This document shows, in pieces, positions 1 to 8,414 of a stretch of DNA of 64,000 bases. The position numbers and the translations under genes are program-made. The notes below the pieces were generated by a model. That model did not search any database. It saw only the letters and a program-made list of their open reading frames with translations, and was not told the DNA's origin. Every line of letters starts with the position of its first letter. Position 1 is the stretch's first letter. The DNA is taken from assembly GCF_016820445.1 (NCBI RefSeq), contig NZ_JADHDT010000006.1, forward strand, positions 1 through 64,000, given 5' to 3'. Source of the stretch: Sphingomonas beigongshangi (GTDB lineage Bacteria > Pseudomonadota > Alphaproteobacteria > Sphingomonadales > Sphingomonadaceae).

Positions 1-717
1 GTCAGCGCGCCAGATTTTTCGTGACTGCCTCAGCGACCGTGTCGGCCACCGCTGCGGTGACACCCATCTAGGGAAGGCCTCCGATGCGGTCAACACAAAA
101 ATTGCACTTTTTTGGCAGCGCACCAAAAAAGTTGCTCAGCGGCCTCCGTGGGCCGTTCCAGGCGGGGTTGCCGACCCCACCCCGCCCCAACGGTATTACG
201 GCGGTTCGGTTTCGCCATGATGACAGCTATGGTCACGGTGTTCGGGTCCGGCCCGATCGCGCGGCCCAGGGGGTGCGGTACATTGCTTGGCGCGCATGGG
301 GGCGCTGGGTCACTCGTTCGGCAGATGCGAGTGGCCTGTGCAGGATACATGGCATCGGCCGATCGACGTCCTGCCGCTCTTCCCGGCCCGCCGACTCGGC
401 TTCATGCGGAAGGGGTTGGTGCAGCAGCCGCACCCGCCATCGGTCGCCGAACTCGGCTCGACGCGACGAGGCTCATAGAGTCGTTCCCGACTGGCATGCT
501 GGAAAGGCGGGGGAGAGCGGACTGGAAAGGCGGGGGAGAGCGGCGTTCTGAAGGCCGTCGACCGACGGGCGCTCGATCCCCCGACCCGAACCGTACCGAT
601 GCCGGTCTTACCGGCGGCTCCGCTCCATATATCGTTATAAGGCGCGGTCTGGGCGACTCACGCCTAGGCACAAAAAAAAGGCCGGTCAACGACCGGCCGG
701 AAAGTTTTTAGGAGAGG
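1..717. other. Region without a convincing gene
   Basis: I find no recognisable protein or RNA gene here. Open frames on both strands have no family-like sequence. The first 24 or 69 bases could be the tail of a gene cut by the window edge, but this cannot be decided. Two structures are visible: a 10-bp inverted repeat ACTTTTTTGG/CCAAAAAAGT at 106-115 and 123-132, and a 22-bp segment repeated in tandem at 499-520 and 522-543. Confidence 0.4.
672..709. terminator. Hairpin with T/A runs on both sides (bidirectional terminator)
   Basis: GGCCGGTC (680-687), loop AAC, GACCGGCC (691-698) is a perfect 8-bp stem. On the minus strand eight T residues follow directly. On the plus strand a run of five T follows after a 6-base gap. 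It looks like an intrinsic terminator usable in both directions. The transcript it ends is unknown because no gene is recognised to its left. Confidence 0.6.
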
Positions 718-846
718 ATGCCTGAAAGGCCCGCCCCTTGTGCGCTGCAGCACGTATACAATCAAGTGCAAAAAACGCACGCGCGCTTTTGTCAGACGCA
801 ATCTACAGGTGCGGGGCGGCTTGTGCAGGCGCGTATCGGCGCCTAG
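718..846 (+). CDS. Possible 42-residue upstream ORF
   Basis: A short frame starts with ATG directly behind a good ribosome binding site (AGGAGAGG) and ends 9 bases before the cyclophilin start. The peptide has no recognisable domain and ordinary composition. The ribosome binding site is the only positive evidence. It could be a leader peptide coupled to the next gene or chance. Confidence 0.2.
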   Translation: MPERPAPCALQHVYNQVQKTHARFCQTQSTGAGRLVQARIGA

Positions 847-855
847 CGCAGGCCT

Positions 856-1515
856 ATGATCCGCCGACGCCTCGCTTTCTTCGCGTGTGCAGCGTTGCCG
901 CTGCTTTGCACCAGCCTCGCAACGGCAGCGCCCGCGCGTGGGCGCGCCGCGACGCCCGCCATCGTCCGCGTCCGCCTGACCACCGGCTTCGGCCCGATCG
1001 TCCTCGCCCTCGAGGCGCGACGCGCGCCGGCGACGGTCGCGAACTTCCTCGCCTATGTCGACGACGGACGATTCGACGGCGCCAGCTTCTATCGCAGCGC
1101 CCGCAGCCGCCTCGCGCCGCGATTCGGCTTCGTCCAGGGCGGCATCCGTACCGACGCGCGGCGCATCCTGCCGCCCTTCCCGCTGGAAACGACGCGGCAG
1201 ACCGGGCTGCGCCATGTCGACGGCACGATCTCCATGGCCCGTCGGGGCGATCCCAGCTCGGCCGGCGGCAATTTCTTCATCACGGTCGGGCCGATGCCGA
1301 GCATGGACGCGACCGCGACCTCTCCGGGCTATGCGGCGTTCGGCCATGTCGAAGCGGGCATGCCCGTGATCCGACGCATCCTCGCGCTGCCGACGGGCGG
1401 CGGCATGGGCGGTCAGCTGTTGCTCAAGCCGCTGGCGATCCTGCATGCCGAGCGGATCGGCAGCGCGGCGCGGCCGACCGGCCGGGTCAAGCCATGGCTA
1501 GTCAAGACGAAATAG
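856..1515 (+). CDS. Secreted cyclophilin-type peptidyl-prolyl cis-trans isomerase
   Basis: The 219-residue product begins with a basic stretch and hydrophobic core ending in LATAA (about residues 1-25), a Sec signal peptide, so it should act in the periplasm. The rest is a cyclophilin core: ATVANFLAYVDDGRF, the GFVQGG strand, and GTISMARRGDPSSAGGNFFI, which matches the active-site region with the family's SAGSQFFI element read as SAGGNFFI. Such enzymes catalyse prolyl bond isomerisation in folding envelope proteins. It stands alone, followed by another exported protein gene on the same strand. The family call is firm; the substrate is unknown. Confidence 0.88.
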   Translation: MIRRRLAFFACAALPLLCTSLATAAPARGRAATPAIVRVRLTTGFGPIVLALEARRAPATVANFLAYVDDGRFDGASFYRSARSRLAPRFGFVQGGIRTDARRILPPFPLETTRQTGLRHVDGTISMARRGDPSSAGGNFFITVGPMPSMDATATSPGYAAFGHVEAGMPVIRRILALPTGGGMGGQLLLKPLAILHAERIGSAARPTGRVKPWLVKTK

Positions 1516-1598
1516 CCGGACGCGGCGATACCGCCGCCTGCGAAACCATTTGGCACCGGACCGGTTTATCGCGGATCGCCCCCCTGAGGAGATTCCCG

Positions 1599-1997
1599 AT
1601 GAAGACCAACCTTCTTGCCGCCCTGGCGGCGGTGACGCTCGCCGTGCCGATGACGGCAACCGCCGCCAATGCCCAGCGTGACGACCGCGGCTACCAGCGC
1701 GACGACCGCGACTATCAGTGGCACGGCGACCGCCAGGATTGGGACGCCTCGCGCGATTACCGGCCCGGCCGCTATCGCGAGCGCGCGCTGACGCGCGACG
1801 ACCGCATCTACCGAGGACAGGATGGCCGGACCTATTGCCGCCGCAACGACGGCAGCACCGGCCTCGTCGTCGGCGCGGTGGGCGGTGGCGTGCTGGGCAA
1901 CGTGCTCGGTGGCGGCACGCTCGGCACTTTGCTCGGTGCGGGCGGCGGCGCGTTGCTGGGCCGCAACATCGACCGCGGCAAGGTGCGCTGCCGCTGA
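1599..1997 (+). CDS. Exported glycine-zipper 2TM protein
   Basis: The 132-residue protein has an N-terminal signal peptide (residues 1-25, ending ANA), a middle rich in Arg, Asp and Tyr with repeated RDDR motifs, and a C-terminal glycine-rich hydrophobic segment (about residues 90-127, GAVGGGVLGNVLGGG) typical of glycine-zipper 2TM domains. The start at 1599 is chosen because GAGGA lies just upstream and the signal peptide begins there; the frame extends further upstream without protein-like sequence. A conserved CRRNDGSTG precedes the zipper, as in many sphingomonad envelope proteins. Location is probably outer membrane or periplasm; no enzymatic role is suggested. Confidence 0.8.
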   Translation: MKTNLLAALAAVTLAVPMTATAANAQRDDRGYQRDDRDYQWHGDRQDWDASRDYRPGRYRERALTRDDRIYRGQDGRTYCRRNDGSTGLVVGAVGGGVLGNVLGGGTLGTLLGAGGGALLGRNIDRGKVRCR

Positions 1998-2070
1998 TCC
2001 GCGAGAAGGATCGCGCCTGATCGCGGCCGGCGCGAGAGGCGCCGGCCGCCTTGTCTTTTTAAGCCCCCCC

Positions 2071-2901
2071 TCACCCGCCGGCGCGCGCCAACAGGCTGCG
2101 CGCCTGCTTCAGGTGGGGTGCGTCGACCATCCGGCCGTCGATCTGCAGGGCGCCCGCGCCGGGATTGGCGGCGAAGGCGTCGACGATCGCCCGGGCCGCC
2201 GCGATCGCCTCCGCGGTCGGCGTGAAGGCTGCGTTGATGACGGCCACCTGCGAAGGATGGATCGCCATCATCCCGGTGAATCCGTCGCGCGCCCCGCGCG
2301 CGGCATAACTGGCGAGGCCCTCCAGATCGCGGAAGGCCGGGAACACCGTCTCGATCGCCGCAACGCCGGCGGCATGCGCGCCCAGCAGCGCGAGCGTGCG
2401 CACGACCTCGTATGGCGGCGTATAGCGCCCGTCCGCCTCGCGCGCGCTCGTCGCGCCGATCGCCGCGGGCAGATCCTCTGCCCCCCAGGTCAGCCCCGCA
2501 AGCCGATCCGCGACGCTGCGATAGCTTCCCAGCGCGAAGACCGCGGCGGGCGTCTCGGTGGCGACCGGCAGGATCGGCAACCGATGCGTCCCCATCGCCG
2601 CCGCCAGGGCGGCGACGCCCTCGGCGCCCTCCGCCTTTGGCAGCATCACGCCATCGGCCCCGCGGACCGCCGCCAGATCGGCGTCGAGCGCACCTTCTGC
2701 CGGCGGATTGATGCGGACGAAGCGCCGAACGCCGGCCGGCGCAGCGAGATAGCGTCCGACCGCCTCGCGCGCCGCCGCCTTCGCATCCGGCGCGACCGAA
2801 TCCTCGAGATCGAGGATGATCGCATCGGCACCGCTTCCTGCCGCCTTCTCGAAACGCTCCGGCCGGTCGCCCGGTACGAACAACAGCGATCGCAGCCGCA
2901 T
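2071..2901 (-). CDS. HpcH/HpaI aldolase / citrate lyase beta-like CoA lyase
   Basis: The 276-residue product starts LRSLLFVPGDRPERFEKAA and continues ADAIILDLEDSV, the signature of the CitE/malyl-CoA lyase branch of the HpcH/HpaI superfamily (TIM barrel, metal-dependent cleavage of CoA thioesters). VFPAFRDLEGL and GFTGMMAIHPSQV are the later conserved blocks. The start is placed at 2901 because AAGGAG precedes it; in-frame sequence upstream is not protein-like. It is divergent from the flavoprotein at 3000 with about 100 bp between them. The substrate cannot be told (citramalyl-, malyl- or another acyl-CoA). Confidence 0.85.
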   Translation of the reverse strand: MRLRSLLFVPGDRPERFEKAAGSGADAIILDLEDSVAPDAKAAAREAVGRYLAAPAGVRRFVRINPPAEGALDADLAAVRGADGVMLPKAEGAEGVAALAAAMGTHRLPILPVATETPAAVFALGSYRSVADRLAGLTWGAEDLPAAIGATSAREADGRYTPPYEVVRTLALLGAHAAGVAAIETVFPAFRDLEGLASYAARGARDGFTGMMAIHPSQVAVINAAFTPTAEAIAAARAIVDAFAANPGAGALQIDGRMVDAPHLKQARSLLARAGG

Positions 2902-2999
2902 CCCCTTGTCTCCTTCGCGCCACGCCTTTGCGCAGCCGCTCCGTATCCGCAAGCCGCCGCCATCGACGGCGACGCGGCCTTCGGCTAAGCGGCCGCGCC

Positions 3000-4178
3000 A
3001 TGCCACCCGACATGTATGACGCCATCATCCTCGGCGCCGGCGCCGCCGGCCTGATGTGCGCGGCCGCCGCCGGCCAGCGCGGCCGTCGGATATTGCTGGT
3101 CGACCATGCCGACGCCGCGGGCAAGAAGATCCTCATTTCGGGCGGCGGACGCTGCAATTTCACCAACACCGGCACGGCGCCAGACCGGTTCCTGTCGGCC
3201 AATCCGCATTTCGCCAAGTCGGCGCTGGGGCGTTACACGCCCGCCGACTTCCTCGCGCTGGTCGAACGTCATGGCATCGCCTGGCACGAGAAGACACTGG
3301 GTCAGCTCTTTTGTGACGGGTCGGCACGGCAGATCGTCGCGATGCTGCTCGGCGAATGCGAGCTGGGCGGGGTGGAATTGGCACTGTCCACCCCCGTCGG
3401 CGACGTCGACCACGATGGCACGCACTTCGCGCTTTCCCTGCCGCGGCGAACGGTATCGGCGCCGCGCCTGGTGATCGCGACCGGCGGCCCGTCGATCCCG
3501 AAGCTGGGCGCAACCGGTTTTGCCTATGACCTCGCCCGCCGCTTCGGGTTGAAGGTCGTGGAACCGCGCCCTGCGCTGGTGCCGCTTGTCCTCGGCGCGG
3601 ACGAAGCCTTGTTCCGCACGCTTTCGGGCGTGGCGGCGGAGGTCGTCGCCCGAGCCGGCAAGACACGGTTCCGCGAAGCGGCGCTGTTCACGCATCGCGG
3701 CCTGTCCGGCCCGGCGATCCTGCAGGTGTCGAGCTACTGGCGCCCGCGCGAGTCGATCGCCATCGACTTCGCGCCCGACACCGCCACCGGCTGGCTGGCC
3801 GCCGCGAAGCGCGCCCACCCGCGCAGCACGTTGCGGCGCCAGCTCGCCCGGCATCTGCCCGATCGCCTCGCAGAGGCGCTGGCCGATAGGCTCGCCCTCC
3901 CGGCCGAACTCGCCAATACACCCGATCGCGCGCTCGATCAGGCGGAGCGCCGTCTTGCCGACTGGCCGTTCGCCCCCACCGGGACGGAAGGCTTCGCCAA
4001 GGCGGAAGTCACCGTCGGCGGCATCAGCACCGCGGACCTGTCGTCGCAGACGCTGGAGGCTCGGCGCGTCCCTGGCCTGCACGCCATCGGCGAGGCCGTC
4101 GACGTCACCGGATGGCTGGGCGGCTACAACTTCCAATGGGCCTGGGCCAGCGGCTGGGCCGCGGGCCAGGCACTCTGA
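3000..4178 (+). CDS. NAD(P)/FAD-dependent oxidoreductase, BaiN/HI0933 (YhiN) family
   Basis: The 392-residue protein carries an N-terminal dinucleotide fold (AIILGAGAAGLMCA) followed by AAGKKILISGGGRCNFTN, the HI0933/YhiN family signature. The end (GWLGGYNFQWAWASGWAAG) is the usual flavin-contacting C-terminus. The family contains putative flavoprotein reductases of largely unknown substrate, including a bile-acid dehydrogenase homologue (BaiN). Two starts are possible (3000 or 3012); both keep the whole fold. It is divergent from the CitE-like gene. The family call is firm; the reaction is unknown. Confidence 0.88.
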   Translation: MPPDMYDAIILGAGAAGLMCAAAAGQRGRRILLVDHADAAGKKILISGGGRCNFTNTGTAPDRFLSANPHFAKSALGRYTPADFLALVERHGIAWHEKTLGQLFCDGSARQIVAMLLGECELGGVELALSTPVGDVDHDGTHFALSLPRRTVSAPRLVIATGGPSIPKLGATGFAYDLARRFGLKVVEPRPALVPLVLGADEALFRTLSGVAAEVVARAGKTRFREAALFTHRGLSGPAILQVSSYWRPRESIAIDFAPDTATGWLAAAKRAHPRSTLRRQLARHLPDRLAEALADRLALPAELANTPDRALDQAERRLADWPFAPTGTEGFAKAEVTVGGISTADLSSQTLEARRVPGLHAIGEAVDVTGWLGGYNFQWAWASGWAAGQAL

Positions 4179-4309
4179 CGCACCGCCTGCGTGGCATAAG
4201 CCGCGGCGAGCTGCGCGAAGGCCCGCCCCAGCGCGGACGTCGGCGCGCGATCGCTTTCGGCCTGCGCTTCCAGCGGGAGCCGGTGCAGCGTGGGAAGGGA
4301 TATCGTCAT
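4124..4309 (-). CDS. Possible small helical protein, antisense to the flavoprotein end
   Basis: A 61-residue frame (MTISLPTLHRLPLEAQAESD... ending AHWKL) fills most of the gap between the flavoprotein and the helicase and overlaps the flavoprotein's 3' end by 55 bases. The middle is an Ala/Gln-rich helix. The ribosome binding site is weak (GGCGGGG). No family is recognised. It is listed because the gap otherwise has no content. Confidence 0.27.
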   Translation of the reverse strand: MTISLPTLHRLPLEAQAESDRAPTSALGRAFAQLAAAYATQAVRQSAWPAAQPLAQAHWKL

Positions 4310-4414
4310 GTCCCCGCCCTGCCATCGCCACATTGCGCCTATATTGCCGAGCGCTTGCCCTTTCCTCCCGCGCCCCTTGCCGCTATGGCGCGCGCCCCCA
4401 TTTAGGTCCTTCTC

Positions 4415-6160
4415 ATGCCCTTTTCCTCCCTTCCCCCGGTGCTCGCCGAGGCGCTCGTCGCGCGCGGCTATGAAGCGCCCACCGCGGTCCAGGCCGCCGT
4501 CATCCAGCCCGAAGCCGCTGGCCGTGACCTCATCGTCTCGGCGCAGACCGGCTCGGGCAAGACCGTCGCCTTCGGCCTTGCCATGGCCGGCGAACTGATC
4601 GTCGACGGCGAGCTCGCGCCGCCGTCCGCCCCGCTCGCGCTGGTGATCGCGCCGACGCGCGAACTGGCGCTGCAGGTCAGCCGCGAGCTGCAATGGCTCT
4701 ATGCCGGCGCGCATGCCCGGATCGCCACCTGCGTCGGTGGGATGGATCCGTCCAAGGAACGCCGCAACCTCAACCACGGCGCGCACATCGTCGTCGGCAC
4801 GCCCGGCCGCCTGCGCGACCATTTGGAACGGGGCGCCCTCGACCTGTCGGCGCTGCGCGTCGCGGTGCTCGACGAGGCGGACGAGATGCTCGACATGGGC
4901 TTCCGCGAGGATCTGGAGCAGATCCTCGACGGCACGCCCGAGGGCCGTCGCACCCTGCTGTTCTCCGCAACGATGCCGAAGCCTATCGTCGCGCTTGCCC
5001 GCCGCTATCAGCATGACGCGCTGCGGATCGAGACGATGTCGGAAGAGCGCGGCCATGGCGACATCGCCTATCAGGCGGTGACCGTCGCTCCCGCTGACAT
5101 CGAGCATGCGGTGATCAACCTGCTGCGGTTCCACGAGGCGGAAACCGCCATCCTGTTCTGCGCGACGCGGGATAACGTCCGTCATCTCCACGCCAGCCTG
5201 GTCGAGCGTGGTTTCGCCGCGGTCGCGCTGTCGGGCGAGCATTCGCAGTCGGAGCGCAACCACGCTCTGCAGGCGTTGCGCGACCGGCGCGCGCGGGTCT
5301 GCGTCGCGACCGACGTTGCGGCGCGCGGCATCGACCTGCCCAGCCTGACCCTGGTCGTGCACGTCGAACTGCCGCGCGACGCGGAAACGCTGCAGCACCG
5401 CTCCGGTCGTACCGGCCGCGCGGGCAAGAAGGGTACGGCGGTGCTCATCGTCCCCTACCCTCGTCGTCGACGTGTCGACATGATGTTGCGCCAGGCGCGT
5501 ATTCCGGTCGAATGGATCGCTGCGCCCAGCGCCGACGACATTCGCGCGGCGGATCGCGAACGCCTGCTTGGCACCCTGCTCGCCCCCATCGAGCTGGAGG
5601 ATGAGGATCGCGAGCTCGCGGCGCGCCTGATGGCGGAAAAGTCGCCCGAGGACATCGCCGCGGCGCTCGTGCACGCGCACCGTGCCGCGCTGCCGCAGGC
5701 GGAGGAGCTGCTCGATGCCGGTGCGGCACCGCAGACGCCGCGCGACCGCGGACCGCGCCCGGGGTTCGAGGACACGGTCTGGTTCCGGATGGACATCGGC
5801 CGCCGCCAGAACGCCGATCCGCGCTGGATCCTGCCCCTGATCTGCCGCCGCGGCCATGTGACGAAGGCGGAGATCGGCGCGATCCGCATCAATCCGAACG
5901 ACACGCTGTTCGAACTGCCGCGCGGCGTCGCCGACCGCTTCCTCGCCAGCGTGCGCCGCACCGCCAATCCGGAAAGCGATGAGGGCAGCCTGACCATCCT
6001 CCCCTTCAGCGGCAATCCGCGCGACGCGATGCGCGAGGGTGGTGGGCGCGGCGGCGGGCAGCGCGGCGGCGACAATGCCGCGCGTCCGCAGCGTCCAGGC
6101 AACATGGGCGGCGCGCCGCGCCATCAGGCGAAGCCGTTCCGACCCAAGCGCAAGGGCTGA
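4415..6160 (+). CDS. DEAD-box ATP-dependent RNA helicase with DbpA-like C-terminal domain
   Basis: The 581-residue protein has the full helicase core: AQTGSGKT (43-50), APTRELA (79-85), TPGRL, DEAD (153-156), FSATMP, and the C-terminal TDVAARGIDLP and HRSGRTGRAG motifs. After the core come an acidic linker, a DbpA-type RNA-binding domain (roughly 450-530) and a Gly/Arg-rich basic tail. This layout matches DeaD/CsdA and DbpA-type helicases that remodel rRNA or mRNA structure, often in ribosome assembly or cold adaptation. It is a stand-alone gene. The exact orthologue is not settled. Confidence 0.92.
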   Translation: MPFSSLPPVLAEALVARGYEAPTAVQAAVIQPEAAGRDLIVSAQTGSGKTVAFGLAMAGELIVDGELAPPSAPLALVIAPTRELALQVSRELQWLYAGAHARIATCVGGMDPSKERRNLNHGAHIVVGTPGRLRDHLERGALDLSALRVAVLDEADEMLDMGFREDLEQILDGTPEGRRTLLFSATMPKPIVALARRYQHDALRIETMSEERGHGDIAYQAVTVAPADIEHAVINLLRFHEAETAILFCATRDNVRHLHASLVERGFAAVALSGEHSQSERNHALQALRDRRARVCVATDVAARGIDLPSLTLVVHVELPRDAETLQHRSGRTGRAGKKGTAVLIVPYPRRRRVDMMLRQARIPVEWIAAPSADDIRAADRERLLGTLLAPIELEDEDRELAARLMAEKSPEDIAAALVHAHRAALPQAEELLDAGAAPQTPRDRGPRPGFEDTVWFRMDIGRRQNADPRWILPLICRRGHVTKAEIGAIRINPNDTLFELPRGVADRFLASVRRTANPESDEGSLTILPFSGNPRDAMREGGGRGGGQRGGDNAARPQRPGNMGGAPRHQAKPFRPKRKG

Positions 6161-6230
6161 CCGCCCCGCTGCGGCGGGGACGCGCATTGCGCAGCGGAAC
6201 AACACGAATCGCTCGTCGATTCGGGCCGTC

Positions 6231-6461
6231 ATGCAGCGTGCCCGCCGTCTCGCCTCGTCCATGATCGACCGCGTCGTCCACGACGACGAGGCGCAGACGC
6301 TGTCCGTGCGCTTTCGCAACGGTAGGAACTATGTCTACGAAACCGTGCCGCGCGCCACCTATGACGCGCTGGTATCGGCACCCTCGGCAGGCGCCTTCTT
6401 CAACGACGCGGTGCGGGGGCATTTTCCATGCAGGCGGGCGTCAAAGCGCTACGCGCCCTGA
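6231..6461 (+). CDS. KTSC-domain protein
   Basis: The 76-residue product matches the KTSC pattern: SSMIDRVVHDDEAQTLSVRF, then NGRNYVYETVP, then SAGAFFNDAVRGHF. KTSC domains are small beta-rich domains, sometimes joined to lysyl-tRNA synthetases and often alone; their role is not known. The start at 6231 is preferred because upstream in-frame sequence is only Arg-rich read-through of the intergenic region. It converges with the diguanylate cyclase, 8 bases away. Confidence 0.72.
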   Translation: MQRARRLASSMIDRVVHDDEAQTLSVRFRNGRNYVYETVPRATYDALVSAPSAGAFFNDAVRGHFPCRRASKRYAP

Positions 6462-6469
6462 TGCCGTCG

Positions 6470-7585
6470 TCACGCCGCGGCGACGTGCCGGCGGCTGGTC
6501 TGCGTCGCCTTGTGACGCTTGACCGCATACAGCGCCGCGTCCGCCTCGGCGAGCAGCGCATCTGCCCCCGATCCCAATGCGCCGCGGGCGATGCCCGCAC
6601 TGATGCCCACGCGGACCGACAGGCAGAGCTCCTCGAGCGGGATCGGCTTCGCGACGCGCTCGCCCGCGACCGCCGCGACCGTGTCCGCCATGTCGGCGGC
6701 GTCTCCGGTGAGCACGACGACGAATTCATCGCCGCCCAAGCGCGCGACGATCTGCCCCGGCGCGACCTGCCGCAGGCGTGCGCCAATCGCCGTCAGCACC
6801 GCATCGCCGGCGGCATGGCCGTGGCGATCATTGATCGACTTGAACCCATCCAGATCGAGGAAGAGGATGGCGGCGTCGATGCGCGGCAGGGCATCGAGCG
6901 CGCTGACGAGACCCGTGCGGTTGAGCAGGCCCGTCAACGGATCGGTCTCGGCCAATATCCTGGCCGCACGTTCGGCCCCGATGGTCGTCATCAGCAGGCG
7001 ATGGTTCTGCAGCGTCAGTGACGCCGCGTGCACGACGAGCAGCGCGAAGAAGCTCGCGACGAACCCGTTCAGTCCGGCGATCGCGACGAGCATCGGCAGC
7101 GACGCCGATACCGCGAGGCCGACGCCGAGGCGGGGGAAGGCCGCCCATCGGGGCCCGATACCGGTGACGAGGCCGAGTATGCCGAGCGTCGCCGCGATCC
7201 GCAGCGGCTCGATTCCGGTCTTGAAGCTGACCGCGCAGCCGATGCCGAACACGGTGAACATGATCCAGGCGGTCGCCAGGATGACATAGGCGGTCCGCTC
7301 GCCCACTCGCCTGCCCGACCGGGTCGCCTGGATCGCGGCCGCCAGGCGTACGGCGGAGACGACGATGTCGAGCAAAAGCCAGGCACCCGCCCATGGCGCG
7401 CGTGTCATCCAAAGCGCGGCGGCGCTCATCAGCATCATGCACAGGCTCGCCGTCAGCACGCCGACGGGGCGCAGCATCATCGTGTCGAGCAGGTCTCTGC
7501 GCAGGTCGGTATCGTCGAGCGGAATGCCGGCGGCGCGTCCGATCGCCCGTATCGCTGTCCGCCTCGGCCCGTCGTCTTCCACCAT
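6470..7585 (-). CDS. Membrane-bound GGDEF diguanylate cyclase
   Basis: The 371-residue protein has about six hydrophobic segments in residues 40-195 and a C-terminal GGDEF domain. DPLTGLLNRTG opens the domain, LFLDLDGFKSIND binds metal and nucleotide, and the intact active site is RLGGDEF (GGDEF at 284-288), so cyclic-di-GMP synthesis is expected. The inhibitory RxxD site five residues before GGDEF is absent (APGQ instead), so product inhibition by that route is unlikely. The membrane part is not a named sensor domain I recognise. It stands alone. Confidence 0.9.
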   Translation of the reverse strand: MVEDDGPRRTAIRAIGRAAGIPLDDTDLRRDLLDTMMLRPVGVLTASLCMMLMSAAALWMTRAPWAGAWLLLDIVVSAVRLAAAIQATRSGRRVGERTAYVILATAWIMFTVFGIGCAVSFKTGIEPLRIAATLGILGLVTGIGPRWAAFPRLGVGLAVSASLPMLVAIAGLNGFVASFFALLVVHAASLTLQNHRLLMTTIGAERAARILAETDPLTGLLNRTGLVSALDALPRIDAAILFLDLDGFKSINDRHGHAAGDAVLTAIGARLRQVAPGQIVARLGGDEFVVVLTGDAADMADTVAAVAGERVAKPIPLEELCLSVRVGISAGIARGALGSGADALLAEADAALYAVKRHKATQTSRRHVAAA

Positions 7586-7749
7586 GATCCCCCGATTGCG
7601 GGATCGGTATGATCGGGATTGTTTAAGAAGGCGTGGAATGAAGCTTCATATCGGAGATGATCGCCGTGCCACGCCGCCGGCCGTCCCTCCGGCGGAACCC
7701 CATGGCTCATCGCCCATTATCGCGATTAGTCCAGCGAGGAGTATCCGCC

Positions 7750-8208
7750 ATGATCCGTCTTCTTGTTCTTGGGACCGCGCTCGCGGCCGCCGCGCCTGCC
7801 GTCGCGCAGACGCAGACCACCAATCCGGCCGACCAGCCCAGTACGCCGCTGCCCTATGATCCGGGCCACGACAGCACCAGCGCGCGCAGCAATGCGATCG
7901 CCGCGGCGAGCGCGCCCGGCGTCGCGGCGGCGAATGCCCAGGTCGCCGCGCAGGCGCAGATGCAGGGCGGTGCGGTCGATGCGGTCAACGCCGCGGACAG
8001 CGCGGACTATCGCGCCGACGTCCGCCGCTACCGCGCCGCGATGCGCGCGCGTCGCCAGGTCATCGCGGCCGATGCGGCGCTGCAGGCCGATCGCGAGCGA
8101 GCCTATGCCATGGCGATGGCTGACTGGCGCGAACAGGTGCGCGCCTGCAAGCGTGGCCATACCCGCGCCTGCAACATGCCGAGCCCCGATCCGCAGACCT
8201 ATATGTGA
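7750..8208 (+). CDS. Small exported Ala-rich protein, function unknown
   Basis: The 152-residue protein has a clear signal peptide (MIRLLVLGTALAAAAPAVAQ) after a good ribosome binding site (GAGGAG). The mature part is rich in Ala, Gln, Asp and Arg, with a helical stretch (YRADVRRYRAAMRARRQVIA) and two cysteines near the end (RACKRGHTRACNMPSP). I recognise no named domain. Periplasmic or outer-membrane-associated location is inferred from the signal peptide. Confidence 0.75.
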   Translation: MIRLLVLGTALAAAAPAVAQTQTTNPADQPSTPLPYDPGHDSTSARSNAIAAASAPGVAAANAQVAAQAQMQGGAVDAVNAADSADYRADVRRYRAAMRARRQVIAADAALQADRERAYAMAMADWREQVRACKRGHTRACNMPSPDPQTYM

Positions 8209-8414
8209 CCGACCGCGCGTGATCGCCTGCACGGCGCAGCGGCGCTCGGCTCGCCGCCCGCCGCTTTGCCGTGTGGCGACCTCGTTCGATCCAGCGAGAC
8301 TGGAACGGGGCGGTTTCGGCCCTCGCCCCCACCGGTAGCCAATCCAGCATGCGCCGCGTGCGAGGCCGGGTGGGGTTGAGGGCCAGCACCGCCTCTGGCC
8401 ACGGCGATCGGGTC

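Noticed and set aside
499..543. Two tandem 22-bp copies as a possible CRISPR unit
   Set aside because: Only two copies with a single base between them, no spacers and no cas genes in the window.
84..711. Several overlapping open frames of 60-200 codons in the first 700 bp
   Set aside because: They are Arg/Pro/Gly-rich with no family-like motif, overlap on both strands and have no clear ribosome binding sites; high GC makes long chance frames common.
664..1446. Leftward 260-codon frame antisense to the cyclophilin
   Set aside because: The cyclophilin on the plus strand is a clear family member with a signal peptide; the antisense product is Arg/Asp-rich shadow sequence.
4124..6319. Leftward 731-codon frame antisense to the helicase
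   Set aside because: The DEAD-box motifs on the plus strand are complete; the long antisense frame is a codon-bias shadow. Only its last 61 codons, outside the helicase, are kept as a weak candidate.
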